Shown here one piece after another: positions 1-7,993 of a stretch of 64,000 nt of DNA. The notes beneath the pieces are model-generated. The model was given only the letters and a program-made list of their open reading frames with translations, had not been told where the DNA came from and ran no database searches. Source of the stretch: JALORV01 sp963703945 (GTDB lineage: Bacteria; Pseudomonadota; Gammaproteobacteria; Burkholderiales; Burkholderiaceae_F); contig CAVPGM010000020.1 in assembly GCA_963703945.1 (NCBI GenBank), positions 62,001-126,000 on the forward strand. The letters are read 5' to 3'. The position numbers and the translations under genes are program-made. Each line of letters opens with the position of its first letter. Position 1 is the first letter of the stretch.

Positions 1-333
1 GAAAATCCCGTGCGGCTGACGCGCTCGGTGAAGGAGGCGTTCACCCGCGTCACCTGCGGCGGCGCCCCGGTTTATGTCTGGCCGGGCGGCGGCATCACCT
101 TCATGGTCGACGTCACCCGCATGCCCGACAATGCGTTCGGCTATGTGCCGACGCCGGCGCTGGTCGCGCCGATCGAGTTCACGCTGAAACTCTCCGACTA
201 TGCCGCGCTCGGCGGCCACATGAGCGAGGTGCGCCCGCTGTCTTCGCTGATCGATGACGGCCATCGGGAGGTCGCCCCGCGGCCGGACAATCCCTGGCCC
301 CTCGGGTTTCCCGCATGGAGGAACGGCGGATGA
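1..333 (+). CDS. 6-hydroxynicotinate reductase-like protein, C-terminal end (partial)
   Basis: The frame is open to the left edge, so only the last ~110 residues of a longer protein are visible. The tail has the blocks RVTCGGAPVYVWPGGGITF and AFGYVPTPALVAPIEFTLK. I associate these with the large ferredoxin-containing reductases annotated as 6-hydroxynicotinate reductase in Bradyrhizobium and Rhodopseudomonas, where a UPF0280 gene follows directly. No catalytic or iron-sulfur motif lies in the visible part, so the assignment rests on this tail and on context. The stop TGA overlaps the next start in an ATGA, which implies translational coupling. It probably heads a catabolic operon with genes up to 7844. 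Confidence 0.6.
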   Translation, partial: ENPVRLTRSVKEAFTRVTCGGAPVYVWPGGGITFMVDVTRMPDNAFGYVPTPALVAPIEFTLKLSDYAALGGHMSEVRPLSSLIDDGHREVAPRPDNPWPLGFPAWRNGG

Positions 334-1241
334 GACAGCCGCAGGTCGCGCTCCTCGCCGATGGCCGCCGGCTGCATCTGCAGGACGGCCCCATCGATCT
401 TGTGATCGAGGCTTTCGGGGACCGCCAGGCGGTCGCCACCGCCTATATCGCGGCGGTGCGGGACTTCACCGGCCTGCTCGACGAGCTGGTGGCGGAGTTG
501 CCGCTCCTGCGCGCGCAGGCGCACGCGGCCGGAACGGAACTCACCGGCGTCGTCGCCCGGCGCATGCATGCGGCGGTCGCACCGTTTTCCGAGGAATGCT
601 TCATCACGCCGATGGCCGCCGTCGCCGGCGCGGTCGCCGACGAAATACTCCGGGCAATGCAGCAGGCGGCGCCGCTGGCGCGCGCCTATGCCAACAATGG
701 CGGCGACATCGCGCTGCACCTGCAAGGAACCGAGTCGTTCGTGCTCGGCCTGGTCGATCGGCCCGACCGGCCGAGCCTGTTTGCGCGCGCCAAGATCGCC
801 GCGCAGGATCCGTCGCGCGGGATCGCGACCAGCGGCTGGCGCGGCCGCAGTTTCTCGCTCGGCATTGCCGATGCGGTGACCATTCTTGCCGCGACGGCGG
901 CCGAGGCCGATGCAGCGGCGACCATCGTCGCCAACGCGGTCGATCTGCCGGGGCATCCGGCGATCGAACGCGCCCCCGCCGCTGCGATTGCACCCGACAG
1001 CGATCTCGGCGACAGGCTGGTCACCCGCGCGGTCGGTTCGCTCACGCCAGCCGAAGTCGAACAAGCGCTCGCGCGCGGGCTTGCACGCGCCAGCGCGCTG
1101 CGCGACCGCGGTCTGATCCACGCCGCCGCGATCCGCTTGCAGGGAGAGAGCCGCCTCTTTGTTCCCGACGAGCCGGCCGCGTTGCATTGCCTCCCGGCGC
1201 CATTGCCCACACAAAACGGATCGGTTTCCGCCCATGTATGA
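330..1241 (+). CDS. UPF0280 family protein (ApbE-like fold)
   Basis: This is a 303-residue protein of the UPF0280 family, whose biochemical role is not established; the fold is related to ApbE flavin transferases. Visible family blocks are FSEECFITPMAAVAGAVAD near residue 85 and YANNGGDIALHL near residue 115. I chose ATG 330 over the in-frame ATG 315 because GGAGG at 318-322 sits 7 bases before it and because it forms an ATGA overlap with the preceding stop. There is no signal peptide or membrane segment, so it is cytoplasmic. Its position between a reductase and two AA_synth genes suggests an accessory role in one ring-modifying pathway, which is inference. Confidence 0.85.
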   Translation: MRQPQVALLADGRRLHLQDGPIDLVIEAFGDRQAVATAYIAAVRDFTGLLDELVAELPLLRAQAHAAGTELTGVVARRMHAAVAPFSEECFITPMAAVAGAVADEILRAMQQAAPLARAYANNGGDIALHLQGTESFVLGLVDRPDRPSLFARAKIAAQDPSRGIATSGWRGRSFSLGIADAVTILAATAAEADAAATIVANAVDLPGHPAIERAPAAAIAPDSDLGDRLVTRAVGSLTPAEVEQALARGLARASALRDRGLIHAAAIRLQGESRLFVPDEPAALHCLPAPLPTQNGSVSAHV

Positions 1242-1818
1242 CGTTCTTCTCCGCAAGCGCATCCTTGTCCTCGAGGAGATTTTTCACGAGGGCGGGCCGA
1301 TCGCGATAACGCCGCAACAGCGCGGCGCGATCCTCGCCGTCATCCAAAACCCGTTCGCCGGCCATTACGTCGAAGACATCGCCGAGTTCATGGACGATCT
1401 CAAACCGCTGGGGCTTGCGATGGCGAGGCAGCTCGTCGCCGCGCTCGGCGGCGATCCGGCTGCGATCGAGGGCTACGGCAAGGGCGCGATCGTGGGCGCC
1501 GCCGGCGAATTGGAGCACGGCGCGCTGTGGCACGTGCCCGGCGGCTATGCCATGCGCGAAGTCCTTGGCGGCGCGAAGGCCATCGTCCCGTCGACCAAGA
1601 AAGTGGGCGGCCCAGGGACCCGCCTCGACGTCCCGGTGACCCATATCAATGCCTCTTACGTGCGCAGCCATTTTGACGCGATGGAGGTCGGCGTGCCCGA
1701 CGCGCCGCGCGCCGACGAAATCGTGCTCGCCCTCGTGATGACCACCGGGCCGCGCGTGCATGCGCGTGTCGGCGGTCTGCAGGCGAGCGAGATCAAGGGC
1801 GAGGATGGTCTCAGGTGA
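1234..1818 (+). CDS. amino acid synthesis family protein (AA_synth, PF06684-type), copy 1
   Basis: This 194-residue protein starts at ATG 1234, eight bases inside the end of the UPF0280 gene. It carries the AA_synth features NPFAGHYVED (about residues 40-49), YGKGAIVGAAGELEHG (about 82-97) and the tail SYVRSHFDAMEVGVPDAPRA. Despite the name, no enzyme activity is established for the family; members cluster with amidohydrolases and transporters for heterocyclic or amide compounds. The neighbour at 1885 is a clear paralogue with the same blocks in the same order, so the pair arose by tandem duplication and may form a hetero-oligomer (inference). Confidence 0.8.
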   Translation: MYDVLLRKRILVLEEIFHEGGPIAITPQQRGAILAVIQNPFAGHYVEDIAEFMDDLKPLGLAMARQLVAALGGDPAAIEGYGKGAIVGAAGELEHGALWHVPGGYAMREVLGGAKAIVPSTKKVGGPGTRLDVPVTHINASYVRSHFDAMEVGVPDAPRADEIVLALVMTTGPRVHARVGGLQASEIKGEDGLR

Positions 1819-1884
1819 GGCGCCGGTCCGGTTGCATGCCGCTGGCGCGGAATTTGCTGACGAAACGAAACGGGCGAGAGGGTG

Positions 1885-2469
1885 ATGAAAGCAGAAATCC
1901 GCAAGATCGTGACCGTCGTCGACGAGACCTTGACTGAAATGGGCCGCTCGGTCGATCCGCCGGTTCGGCGCGCCGCGGCCGCCGCCGTCATCGCCAATCC
2001 GTTTGCCGGCCGCTATGTCGAGGACTTGGGCGAACTCATGGATGTCGGCGAGGAATTGGGTAAACTTCTCGGCGAGAAGGCGCTGGCTGCGCTCGGCATC
2101 GAAGGACCGACGGCCGAAAGCTACGGGAAGGCCGCGCTTGTCGGCGCAAACGGCGAGATGGAGCATGCGGCTGCGATCCTGCATCCGAAACTCGGTGCGC
2201 CGCTCCGCAAACTCCTCGGCAAGGGCGCGGCGCTGATTCCTTCTTCGAAGAAGCGCGGCGGACTGGGCGCGGCGCTGGACATTCCCCTCGGCCACAAGGA
2301 TGCAGCCTATGTGCGCAGCCATTTCGACGGGATGGAGGTGCAGATCAATGACGCGCCGCGCGCCGACGAAATCGTCGTGGCGGTGGCGATTACGACAGGC
2401 GGCCGGCCGCTGCCGCGCATCGGCGGGTTGAAGGCGAGCGAGGTCAAGGGCGAGGACGGTTTGCGTTGA
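1885..2469 (+). CDS. amino acid synthesis family protein (AA_synth), copy 2
   Basis: This 194-residue paralogue of the previous gene shares NPFAGRYVEDL, SYGKAALVGANGEMEHA and YVRSHFDGMEVQINDAPRAD, and both proteins end in KGEDGLR. An in-frame GTG lies one codon upstream at 1882; I prefer ATG 1885 although the ribosome binding site (GAGAGG at 1876-1881) is close to either. Compared with copy 1 the N-terminus differs most, while the C-terminal third is nearly identical, so the two may have diverged in ligand or partner choice. The gene is followed after 26 bases by the transporter binding protein. Confidence 0.8.
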   Translation: MKAEIRKIVTVVDETLTEMGRSVDPPVRRAAAAAVIANPFAGRYVEDLGELMDVGEELGKLLGEKALAALGIEGPTAESYGKAALVGANGEMEHAAAILHPKLGAPLRKLLGKGAALIPSSKKRGGLGAALDIPLGHKDAAYVRSHFDGMEVQINDAPRADEIVVAVAITTGGRPLPRIGGLKASEVKGEDGLR

Positions 2470-2495
2470 AGCAGGGTCTCGGAGGAGAGAGCGTC

Positions 2496-3695
2496 ATGAG
2501 AACAACGTTGAATATTGCCGCGGCCCTCGTGGCGTGGCTTGCCGCAACGAGCGGTCCGGTTCGGGCGGCGGACATCAAGATTGGCGAAATCAATTCGTAT
2601 TCGGGCCTCCCGGCTTTCACCGAGCCCTATCGGAAGGGCTGGCAGCTGGCGCTCGAAGAGATCAACGCGAAGGGCGGCGTCAACGGCGACAAGCTGGTCG
2701 TCATCTCGAAGGACGATGGCGGCAAGCCGGCGGAGGCGGTCACCGCCGCCAATCAGCTGGTCGAAAGCGACGGCGTCGTGATGCTGATGGGAACCTTCTT
2801 TTCCAATATCGGCTTGGCGGTCTCCGACTATGCGCGACAGAAGAAGATCTTCTTCCTTGCCGCCGAGCCGTTGACCGACGCGATCACCTGGGCGCAGGGC
2901 CATCGCTACACCTTCCGTTTGCGGCCCTCCAACTCCATGCAGGCGGCGATGCTTGCCGAGGAAGCCGCCAAGCTGCCGGCAAAGCGGTGGGCGAGCGTCG
3001 CGCCCAATTACGAGTACGGGCAATCGGCGGTCGCCGCCTTCAAGAAGGCGCTCGCCGCCAAACGCCCCGACATCGAATGGATCGCCGAGCAATGGCCGCC
3101 GCAGGGCAAGATTGACGCCGGCGCGGTCGTCCAAGCGCTGGCCGCGGCGCAGCCGGAGGCGATCCTCAACGTCACCTTCGGACCGGACCTCATAAAATTC
3201 GTGCGCGAGGGAACGACCCGCGGCCTGTTCAAGGATCGCGCCGTGGTGAGCTTCCTGACCGGCGAGCCGGAATATCTCGACCCGCTGAAAGAAGAGGCGC
3301 CGACCGGCTGGATCGTGACCGGCTATCCCTGGTACGCGGTGAAGGCGCCTGCGCACGATGCGTTCGTGAAGGCCTATCAGGCGAAGTTCAACGATTATCC
3401 GCGCCTCGGCTCGGTGGTCGGCTATGTGACGATGCAGGCGGCCGCCGCGATTCTCGCCAAGGCGAAATCGACCGACACGGAGAAGCTGATCGCCGCCGCG
3501 GAAGGACTGAAGCTCGACACGCCGTTCGGACAGGTCACCTTCCGCCCGATCGATCATCAGTCGACCTTGGGCGCTTTCGTCGGCAAGACCGCCGTCGCCG
3601 ACGGCAAGGGCTTCATGGTCGACTTCGTCTATCGCGACGGCGCCAATTATCTGCCGAGCGACGACGAGGTGAGGAAGCTGCGCCCGCAGGAGTGA
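2496..3695 (+). CDS. ABC transporter substrate-binding protein (branched-chain amino acid type)
   Basis: This 399-residue periplasmic binding protein starts at ATG 2496, with GGAGGAG at 2481-2487 giving ideal spacing. Residues 1-24 form a classical signal peptide ending PVRA before ADIKIGEIN. The mature part has the type 1 periplasmic-binding (LivJ-like, Peripla_BP_6) layout: GWQLALEEINAKGG near residue 50, DDGGKPAEAVTAANQLV and later AVVSFLTGEPEYLD. It should deliver the substrate to the fused permease and the two ATPases downstream. Upstream AA_synth and UPF0280 genes suggest a heterocyclic or amide-type substrate and not a true amino acid; that is inference from context. Confidence 0.9.
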   Translation: MRTTLNIAAALVAWLAATSGPVRAADIKIGEINSYSGLPAFTEPYRKGWQLALEEINAKGGVNGDKLVVISKDDGGKPAEAVTAANQLVESDGVVMLMGTFFSNIGLAVSDYARQKKIFFLAAEPLTDAITWAQGHRYTFRLRPSNSMQAAMLAEEAAKLPAKRWASVAPNYEYGQSAVAAFKKALAAKRPDIEWIAEQWPPQGKIDAGAVVQALAAAQPEAILNVTFGPDLIKFVREGTTRGLFKDRAVVSFLTGEPEYLDPLKEEAPTGWIVTGYPWYAVKAPAHDAFVKAYQAKFNDYPRLGSVVGYVTMQAAAAILAKAKSTDTEKLIAAAEGLKLDTPFGQVTFRPIDHQSTLGAFVGKTAVADGKGFMVDFVYRDGANYLPSDDEVRKLRPQE

Positions 3696-3768
3696 CGGAG
3701 CGCCGGCGACAGGGGCTGAGAAAACGGGGCTGGGGTTTGAACGCGCGAGCGGCCACGACGGGATCCTT

Positions 3769-3916
3769 CACCTCTCCCCGTCGGAGAGAGGTCGGATTCG
3801 GAACGCAGTGAGGAATCCGGGTGAGGGGGACAACGCATAAATCAAACTCCCCCTCACCCGGCTCGCATCTCGCCGCGCTCGAATGCTCGCCGACCTCTCC
3901 CCACTGGGGAGAGGTG
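3769..3916 (+). repeat. pair of inverted Rhizobiales-type palindromic repeats
   Basis: Between the binding protein and the permease lie two copies of one element facing each other: 3769-3829 begins CACCTCTCCCCG and ends GTGAGGGGG, while 3849-3916 begins CCCCCTCACCC and ends GGGGAGAGGTG. About 19 bases separate them. Each copy contains its own small hairpin (CCTCTCCCC and GGGGAGAGG) and the two can pair with each other. Repeats with this core are common in Bradyrhizobium and Rhodopseudomonas intergenic regions. Here they split an operon and might lower expression of the permease relative to the binding protein. Confidence 0.75.
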
Positions 3917-3996
3917 AAAACGTAACGGCCGGCAGCGACGGTGACGCGCGTGCCCAATCGTTTCTTGCGGGCGATGAAAGAAGATTGTGGGGGCCC

Positions 3997-5859
3997 GTGG
4001 AATTCCTGGTCGTCCAATTTCTGACGGGACTTGCGAGCGCAGCCTCGCTGTTCCTGGCGGCGTCGGGCCTGTCGATCATTTTCGGCGTCACGCGGATCGT
4101 CAATTTCGCCCATGGCGCCTTCTACATGCTCGGCGCGTACGTCGCCGTCACGCTGACCGAATGGTGGAACGGCCCGATTGGTTTTTGGGGGGGAATCCTC
4201 GTCGCCGCGCTGGCGGTCGCGCTGCTCGGAGCGCTGATGGAGATTCTGCTGCTCCGCCGCATCTACCGTGCGCCCGAATTGTTCCAGCTGCTCGCGACCT
4301 TCGGCGTCACCCTGATGATGCAGGACATCGTCCTGCTCGTATGGGGACCGGTCGATCTGATCGGCCCGCGCGCGCCGGGCTTCAAAGGCGCGGTGCAGAT
4401 TCTCGGCCAGGCGGTGCCGAGCTACGACCTGTTTCTGATCGCGCTTGGCCCGCTCGTGCTCGCCGCGCTGTGGCTCCTGTTTCATCGGACCCGCTGGGGC
4501 GTGCTCGTCCGCGCGGCCACGCAGGACCGCGACATGGTCGCAGCCCTCGGGGTCAATCAGAAATGGCTGTTCACCAGCGTGTTCACGCTTGGCATCTTTC
4601 TCGCCGCGCTTGGCGGCGCGCTGCAGCTGCCACGCGAGGCCGCAAGCCATGCGATGGACCTGCACATCATTGTCGAGGTCTTCGTGGTCGTCGTGATCGG
4701 CGGACTTGGCAGCGTGACCGGGGCCTTTCTCGCGGCGGTGATTGTTTCCGAGCTCAATGCCTTCGGCATCCTGATCCTGCCGAAAATCTCGCTCGTCCTC
4801 GTCTTCCTCGTCATGGCCGCCGTGCTGGTGGTTCGTCCGTGGGGACTGCTCGGGCGCAAGGAAGGCGCGGTCCGGCAGGCGCCCGGCGTGACCGTCCATC
4901 CGTGGCGTCCGCTGAATCAGACAGAACGGCTGGCGGTCGGGGTCGTGCTCGCCCTAGCCGCGTGCCTGCCGCTCGTGTCGGGCAACTACCTGCTCGCCGT
5001 CGGCTCGGAAATCCTCATCTTCGTTCTGTTCGCGCAGAGTCTGCAATTGCTGATGACCGTAGGGGGGCTCGCCTCGTTCGGCCACGCGGCCTATTTCGGG
5101 CTGGGCAGCTACGGCGCGGCGCTCGCCGCAAAGTCGCTCGGCGTCCCGATGGCGCTTGCCATATTGGCCGGCCCGACGCTCGCGCTTGCGGGCGCGTGCC
5201 TGTTCGGCTGGTTCGCGGTGCGGCTCGCTGGGGTCTATTTCGCGATGTTGACCTTGGCCTTCGCCCAGATCGCCTGGTCGATCGCGTTTCAATGGGTCGA
5301 GGTGACCGGCGGCGACAATGGAATTCTCGGAGTGTGGCCGTCTACTTTGGTCGGCAACCCGGCGCGCTTCTATTGGCTGACCTTCGTCGTCACCGTCGCG
5401 GGAGTTCTTTGCCTCCGCGCGCTCACCTTTTCGCCGTTCGGCTACGCGCTGCGGGCGACGCGCGATTCCGAGCTGCGCGCCGAGGCGATCGGCATCGACC
5501 GCCGCCGCGTCCAACTGACGGCCTTCATGATCGCCGGCGGCTTCGCTGGGATCGCGGGCGCGCTGTTTGCCTACCTCAAAGGCAGCGTCTTCCCCGAAAC
5601 GCTCGCCATTCCGCTCTCGGTCGATGCGCTGGTGATGGTGCTGCTGGGCGGCGTCGAGACGGTCTCGGGCGCCGTGGTGGGGGCGATCGTCTATAAGGCG
5701 CTTGCCATCTGGCTGATGAGCGAGACCGAAATGTCGAAGCTCGTGCTCGGCGCGGTGATTGTGGCGATCGTCGTGCTTTCCCCCAAGGGGATCGTCGGCT
5801 ACCTCTCCGACTTCGCGCGGCGAGCGGCGTGGCCGGGCGTTGGTGCGAAGAAGGTGTGA
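3997..5859 (+). CDS. fused LivH-LivM ABC transporter permease
   Basis: One 620-residue protein carries both permeases of a branched-chain amino acid importer. The LivH half (about 1-290) has the block GLSIIFGVTRIVNFAHGAFY. A cytoplasmic linker of about 40 residues with WRPLNQTERLA follows, then the LivM half (about 325-600) with LMTVGGLASFGHAAYFGLGS. About 16 to 18 membrane segments are expected. I chose GTG 3997 because homology begins there and a G-rich stretch precedes it; the open frame extends upstream into the repeat pair and is not credible as coding. LivH-LivM fusion is an unusual but recognised layout. The gene ends two bases before livG. Confidence 0.88.
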   Translation: MEFLVVQFLTGLASAASLFLAASGLSIIFGVTRIVNFAHGAFYMLGAYVAVTLTEWWNGPIGFWGGILVAALAVALLGALMEILLLRRIYRAPELFQLLATFGVTLMMQDIVLLVWGPVDLIGPRAPGFKGAVQILGQAVPSYDLFLIALGPLVLAALWLLFHRTRWGVLVRAATQDRDMVAALGVNQKWLFTSVFTLGIFLAALGGALQLPREAASHAMDLHIIVEVFVVVVIGGLGSVTGAFLAAVIVSELNAFGILILPKISLVLVFLVMAAVLVVRPWGLLGRKEGAVRQAPGVTVHPWRPLNQTERLAVGVVLALAACLPLVSGNYLLAVGSEILIFVLFAQSLQLLMTVGGLASFGHAAYFGLGSYGAALAAKSLGVPMALAILAGPTLALAGACLFGWFAVRLAGVYFAMLTLAFAQIAWSIAFQWVEVTGGDNGILGVWPSTLVGNPARFYWLTFVVTVAGVLCLRALTFSPFGYALRATRDSELRAEAIGIDRRRVQLTAFMIAGGFAGIAGALFAYLKGSVFPETLAIPLSVDALVMVLLGGVETVSGAVVGAIVYKALAIWLMSETEMSKLVLGAVIVAIVVLSPKGIVGYLSDFARRAAWPGVGAKKV

Positions 5860-5861
5860 CG

Positions 5862-6632
5862 ATGGCGGCGGTCGTCCTCGAAACCGAAGGCATCGCCAAG
5901 TCCTATGGCGGCGTGGCGGCTGTGCGCGGCGTCAGCTTCCAGGTGGAGGCGGGCGAGATCGTCGCCTTGATCGGGCCGAACGGCGCCGGCAAAAGCACTT
6001 GCTTCAATATGATCATGGGGCAGATTCCGGTCGATGACGGCGCAATTCGGATTTTCGGACGCCTGACCACCGGCCTGCCGCCGCGCGCGGTCTGGCGGCT
6101 CGGCGTCGGCCGCACGTTTCAGATCACCGCGACCTTCGCCTCGATGACGGTCGCGGAAAACGTGCAGGTCGCGGTGTTGTCGCATCGCCGGGAACTCTCG
6201 ACCTTCTACAAATTCGCCGGCGCGATGGCGCGCGATGAGGCCGAGCGCCTGCTCGATCTACTGGGGCTGCAGACGCAGGCCGGGCGGGCCTGTGGCGAAC
6301 TCGCTTATGGCGATCTCAAGCGGCTGGAGCTTGCGGTCGCGCTCGCCAACGACCCGAAACTCCTGCTGCTCGACGAACCGACCGCGGGCATGGCGCCGAA
6401 GGAGCGCGTCGAGTTGATGGCGCTCACCACGCGAATCGCGCGCGACCGGACGATCGGGGTCTTTTTCACCGAACACGACATGGACGTCGTTTTCGAGCAT
6501 GCCGACCGGGTGATGGTGCTCGATCGCGGCTCGCTGATTGCATCCGGCCCGCCGCAGGCGGTCCGCAACGATCCGAAGGTTCGCGCCGTCTATCTCGGCG
6601 AAACCTTCGGCGACGAACCCGCGCGGGCGTGA
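5862..6632 (+). CDS. ABC transporter ATP-binding protein (LivG type)
   Basis: This 256-residue ATPase starts at ATG 5862, two bases after the permease stop, with GAAGAAGG upstream. It has Walker A (GPNGAGKST), the Q-loop region GRTFQ typical of LivG, a LivG-type signature region AYGDLKRLELA in place of canonical LSGGQ, Walker B LLLLDEPTAGM and the H-loop in FFTEHDMD. It powers the fused permease together with the following LivF protein. The variant signature is normal for this subfamily. Confidence 0.9.
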   Translation: MAAVVLETEGIAKSYGGVAAVRGVSFQVEAGEIVALIGPNGAGKSTCFNMIMGQIPVDDGAIRIFGRLTTGLPPRAVWRLGVGRTFQITATFASMTVAENVQVAVLSHRRELSTFYKFAGAMARDEAERLLDLLGLQTQAGRACGELAYGDLKRLELAVALANDPKLLLLDEPTAGMAPKERVELMALTTRIARDRTIGVFFTEHDMDVVFEHADRVMVLDRGSLIASGPPQAVRNDPKVRAVYLGETFGDEPARA

Positions 6633-6645
6633 GGGCGAACGGACA

Positions 6646-7350
6646 ATGAAGCTTGCGGTCTCTAATCTTCAGGCGCGCTATGGTCCCGCGCAAATTCTGT
6701 TCGACCTGAGCTTTGCGGTCGGCGACGGCGAGGTGGTTGCGCTGCTCGGCCGCAACGGCGCCGGCAAGACGACCACCTTGCTCTCGATCATCGGTCTGGT
6801 CGCCGACCGCACCGGCGCGATCGAATTCCAGGGCGAGGACATCGCGACGCTGCCGACGCATGAGATCGCCCGTCGCGGCCTCGGCTGGGTGCCGGAGGAC
6901 CGCCGCATCTTCACCGAGCTGACTGTCCTGGAAAACCTCGAAGTGGGCCGGCAGCCGGCGCGCGGCGGCGCGCCGGTCTGGACGCCGGACAAGCTGTTTG
7001 CGCTGTTCCCCAACCTTGCCGAGATGCGCCAGCGCCTGGGCGGACGCATGTCGGGCGGCGAGCAGCAGATGCTGACGATCGCCCGCACCTTGATGGGGAA
7101 CCCCGCCCTTGTGCTGCTCGATGAACCCTCCGAGGGTCTCGCGCCGAAGATCGTCGAACAGATGGCCGCGGCCATTCTCGCGATGAAGCGCGAAGGGCTC
7201 GCCATCGTCATCTCGGAGCAGAATCTCCGCTTCGCCCGCCTGATTTCCGACCGCGCGGTGATCATCGAAAAGGGCCGCGTTCGCTACAGCGGCACGATGG
7301 CGGAGCTCGAAGCCAATCCCGAAATCCGCGACGCCTATCTGGCCGTGTAA
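6646..7350 (+). CDS. ABC transporter ATP-binding protein (LivF type)
   Basis: This 234-residue ATPase begins at ATG 6646, 13 bases after livG. It contains Walker A (GRNGAGKTT), the LivF block GWVPEDRRIFTELTVLENL, signature MSGGEQQML, Walker B LVLLDEPSEGL and H-loop ISEQN. It completes the importer: binding protein 2496, fused permease 3997, LivG 5862, LivF 6646. The stop TAA shares its last A with the start of the MarR gene, so regulator and transporter are translationally coupled. Confidence 0.9.
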   Translation: MKLAVSNLQARYGPAQILFDLSFAVGDGEVVALLGRNGAGKTTTLLSIIGLVADRTGAIEFQGEDIATLPTHEIARRGLGWVPEDRRIFTELTVLENLEVGRQPARGGAPVWTPDKLFALFPNLAEMRQRLGGRMSGGEQQMLTIARTLMGNPALVLLDEPSEGLAPKIVEQMAAAILAMKREGLAIVISEQNLRFARLISDRAVIIEKGRVRYSGTMAELEANPEIRDAYLAV

Positions 7351-7844
7351 TGCAGGCGCACCGTCCCTCGCCGCGCGGAGAGCGCGCAAAACGTCAGGCC
7401 GCCGACCGCACCGCAGGCGGTCGCGACAAGGCCGCGACCTATGTCTTGGAGGACCAGGTCGGGTTCCTTCTTCGCCGGGCGAACCAGCGCCACACCACGA
7501 TCTTCGCCGAGCGGATGGTCGAGGACCTCACGCCGACGCAATGGGCGGCGCTCGCCAAGCTGTTCGAGCGCGGCCCGCTGTCGCAGAACCTGCTGGGCCG
7601 TCACACGGCGATGGATGCGGCGACGATCAAGGGCGTGGTGGACCGGTTGACCGCGCGAGGATTTACGGTCGGCGAGCCCGATCCCGAGGATGCGCGCCGC
7701 CGGCGGATTGCGCTCACCGCCGAGGGGCGCGCCTTGGTCAAGCGGGCGGCTGCCGTGGCGTTGGCCATTACAGAGGAAACGCTCAAGCCGCTCAGCGCTT
7801 CCGAACGCAAGGCTCTGATGCGGCTCCTCGACAAGATCAAGTGA
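7350..7844 (+). CDS. MarR family transcriptional regulator
   Basis: This 164-residue winged helix-turn-helix protein starts at ATG 7350, overlapping the LivF stop by one base. The N-terminal ~25 residues are basic and probably disordered. The MarR core has LTPTQWAALAKLFERG, the recognition helix region MDAATIKGVVDRLTARGF and the wing DPEDARRRRIALTAEG. Being the last gene of the 1-7844 cluster it probably senses the cluster's substrate or product and controls the operon (inference from position). No operator was identified. Confidence 0.88.
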   Translation: MQAHRPSPRGERAKRQAADRTAGGRDKAATYVLEDQVGFLLRRANQRHTTIFAERMVEDLTPTQWAALAKLFERGPLSQNLLGRHTAMDAATIKGVVDRLTARGFTVGEPDPEDARRRRIALTAEGRALVKRAAAVALAITEETLKPLSASERKALMRLLDKIK

Positions 7845-7993
7845 ACGCCGCGGCAGGCGTTCTGCTCCACGACTGGGCTCCATTTTCCGCGCAGCACCCC
7901 GCACCACAGAGTGGGCCTTGTGCCTTGTGGGCTCTGTCCTAGAGTCAGCCGCAGAAAGCGTGAACGGCCGAGTGACGACCGGCCTTTTCTACG

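Noticed and set aside
198..1262. Long minus-strand open frames opposite UPF0280, ligA, hppA, groEL, plsX and other genes
   Set aside because: They are antisense shadows of GC-rich genes with strong codon bias; none has recognisable motifs, start context or conserved neighbours.
3613..4899. 428-codon minus-strand frame across the repeat pair and livH
   Set aside because: It crosses intergenic repeats and the antisense of a clear permease, and the translation is rich in Arg/Asp/His without any domain.
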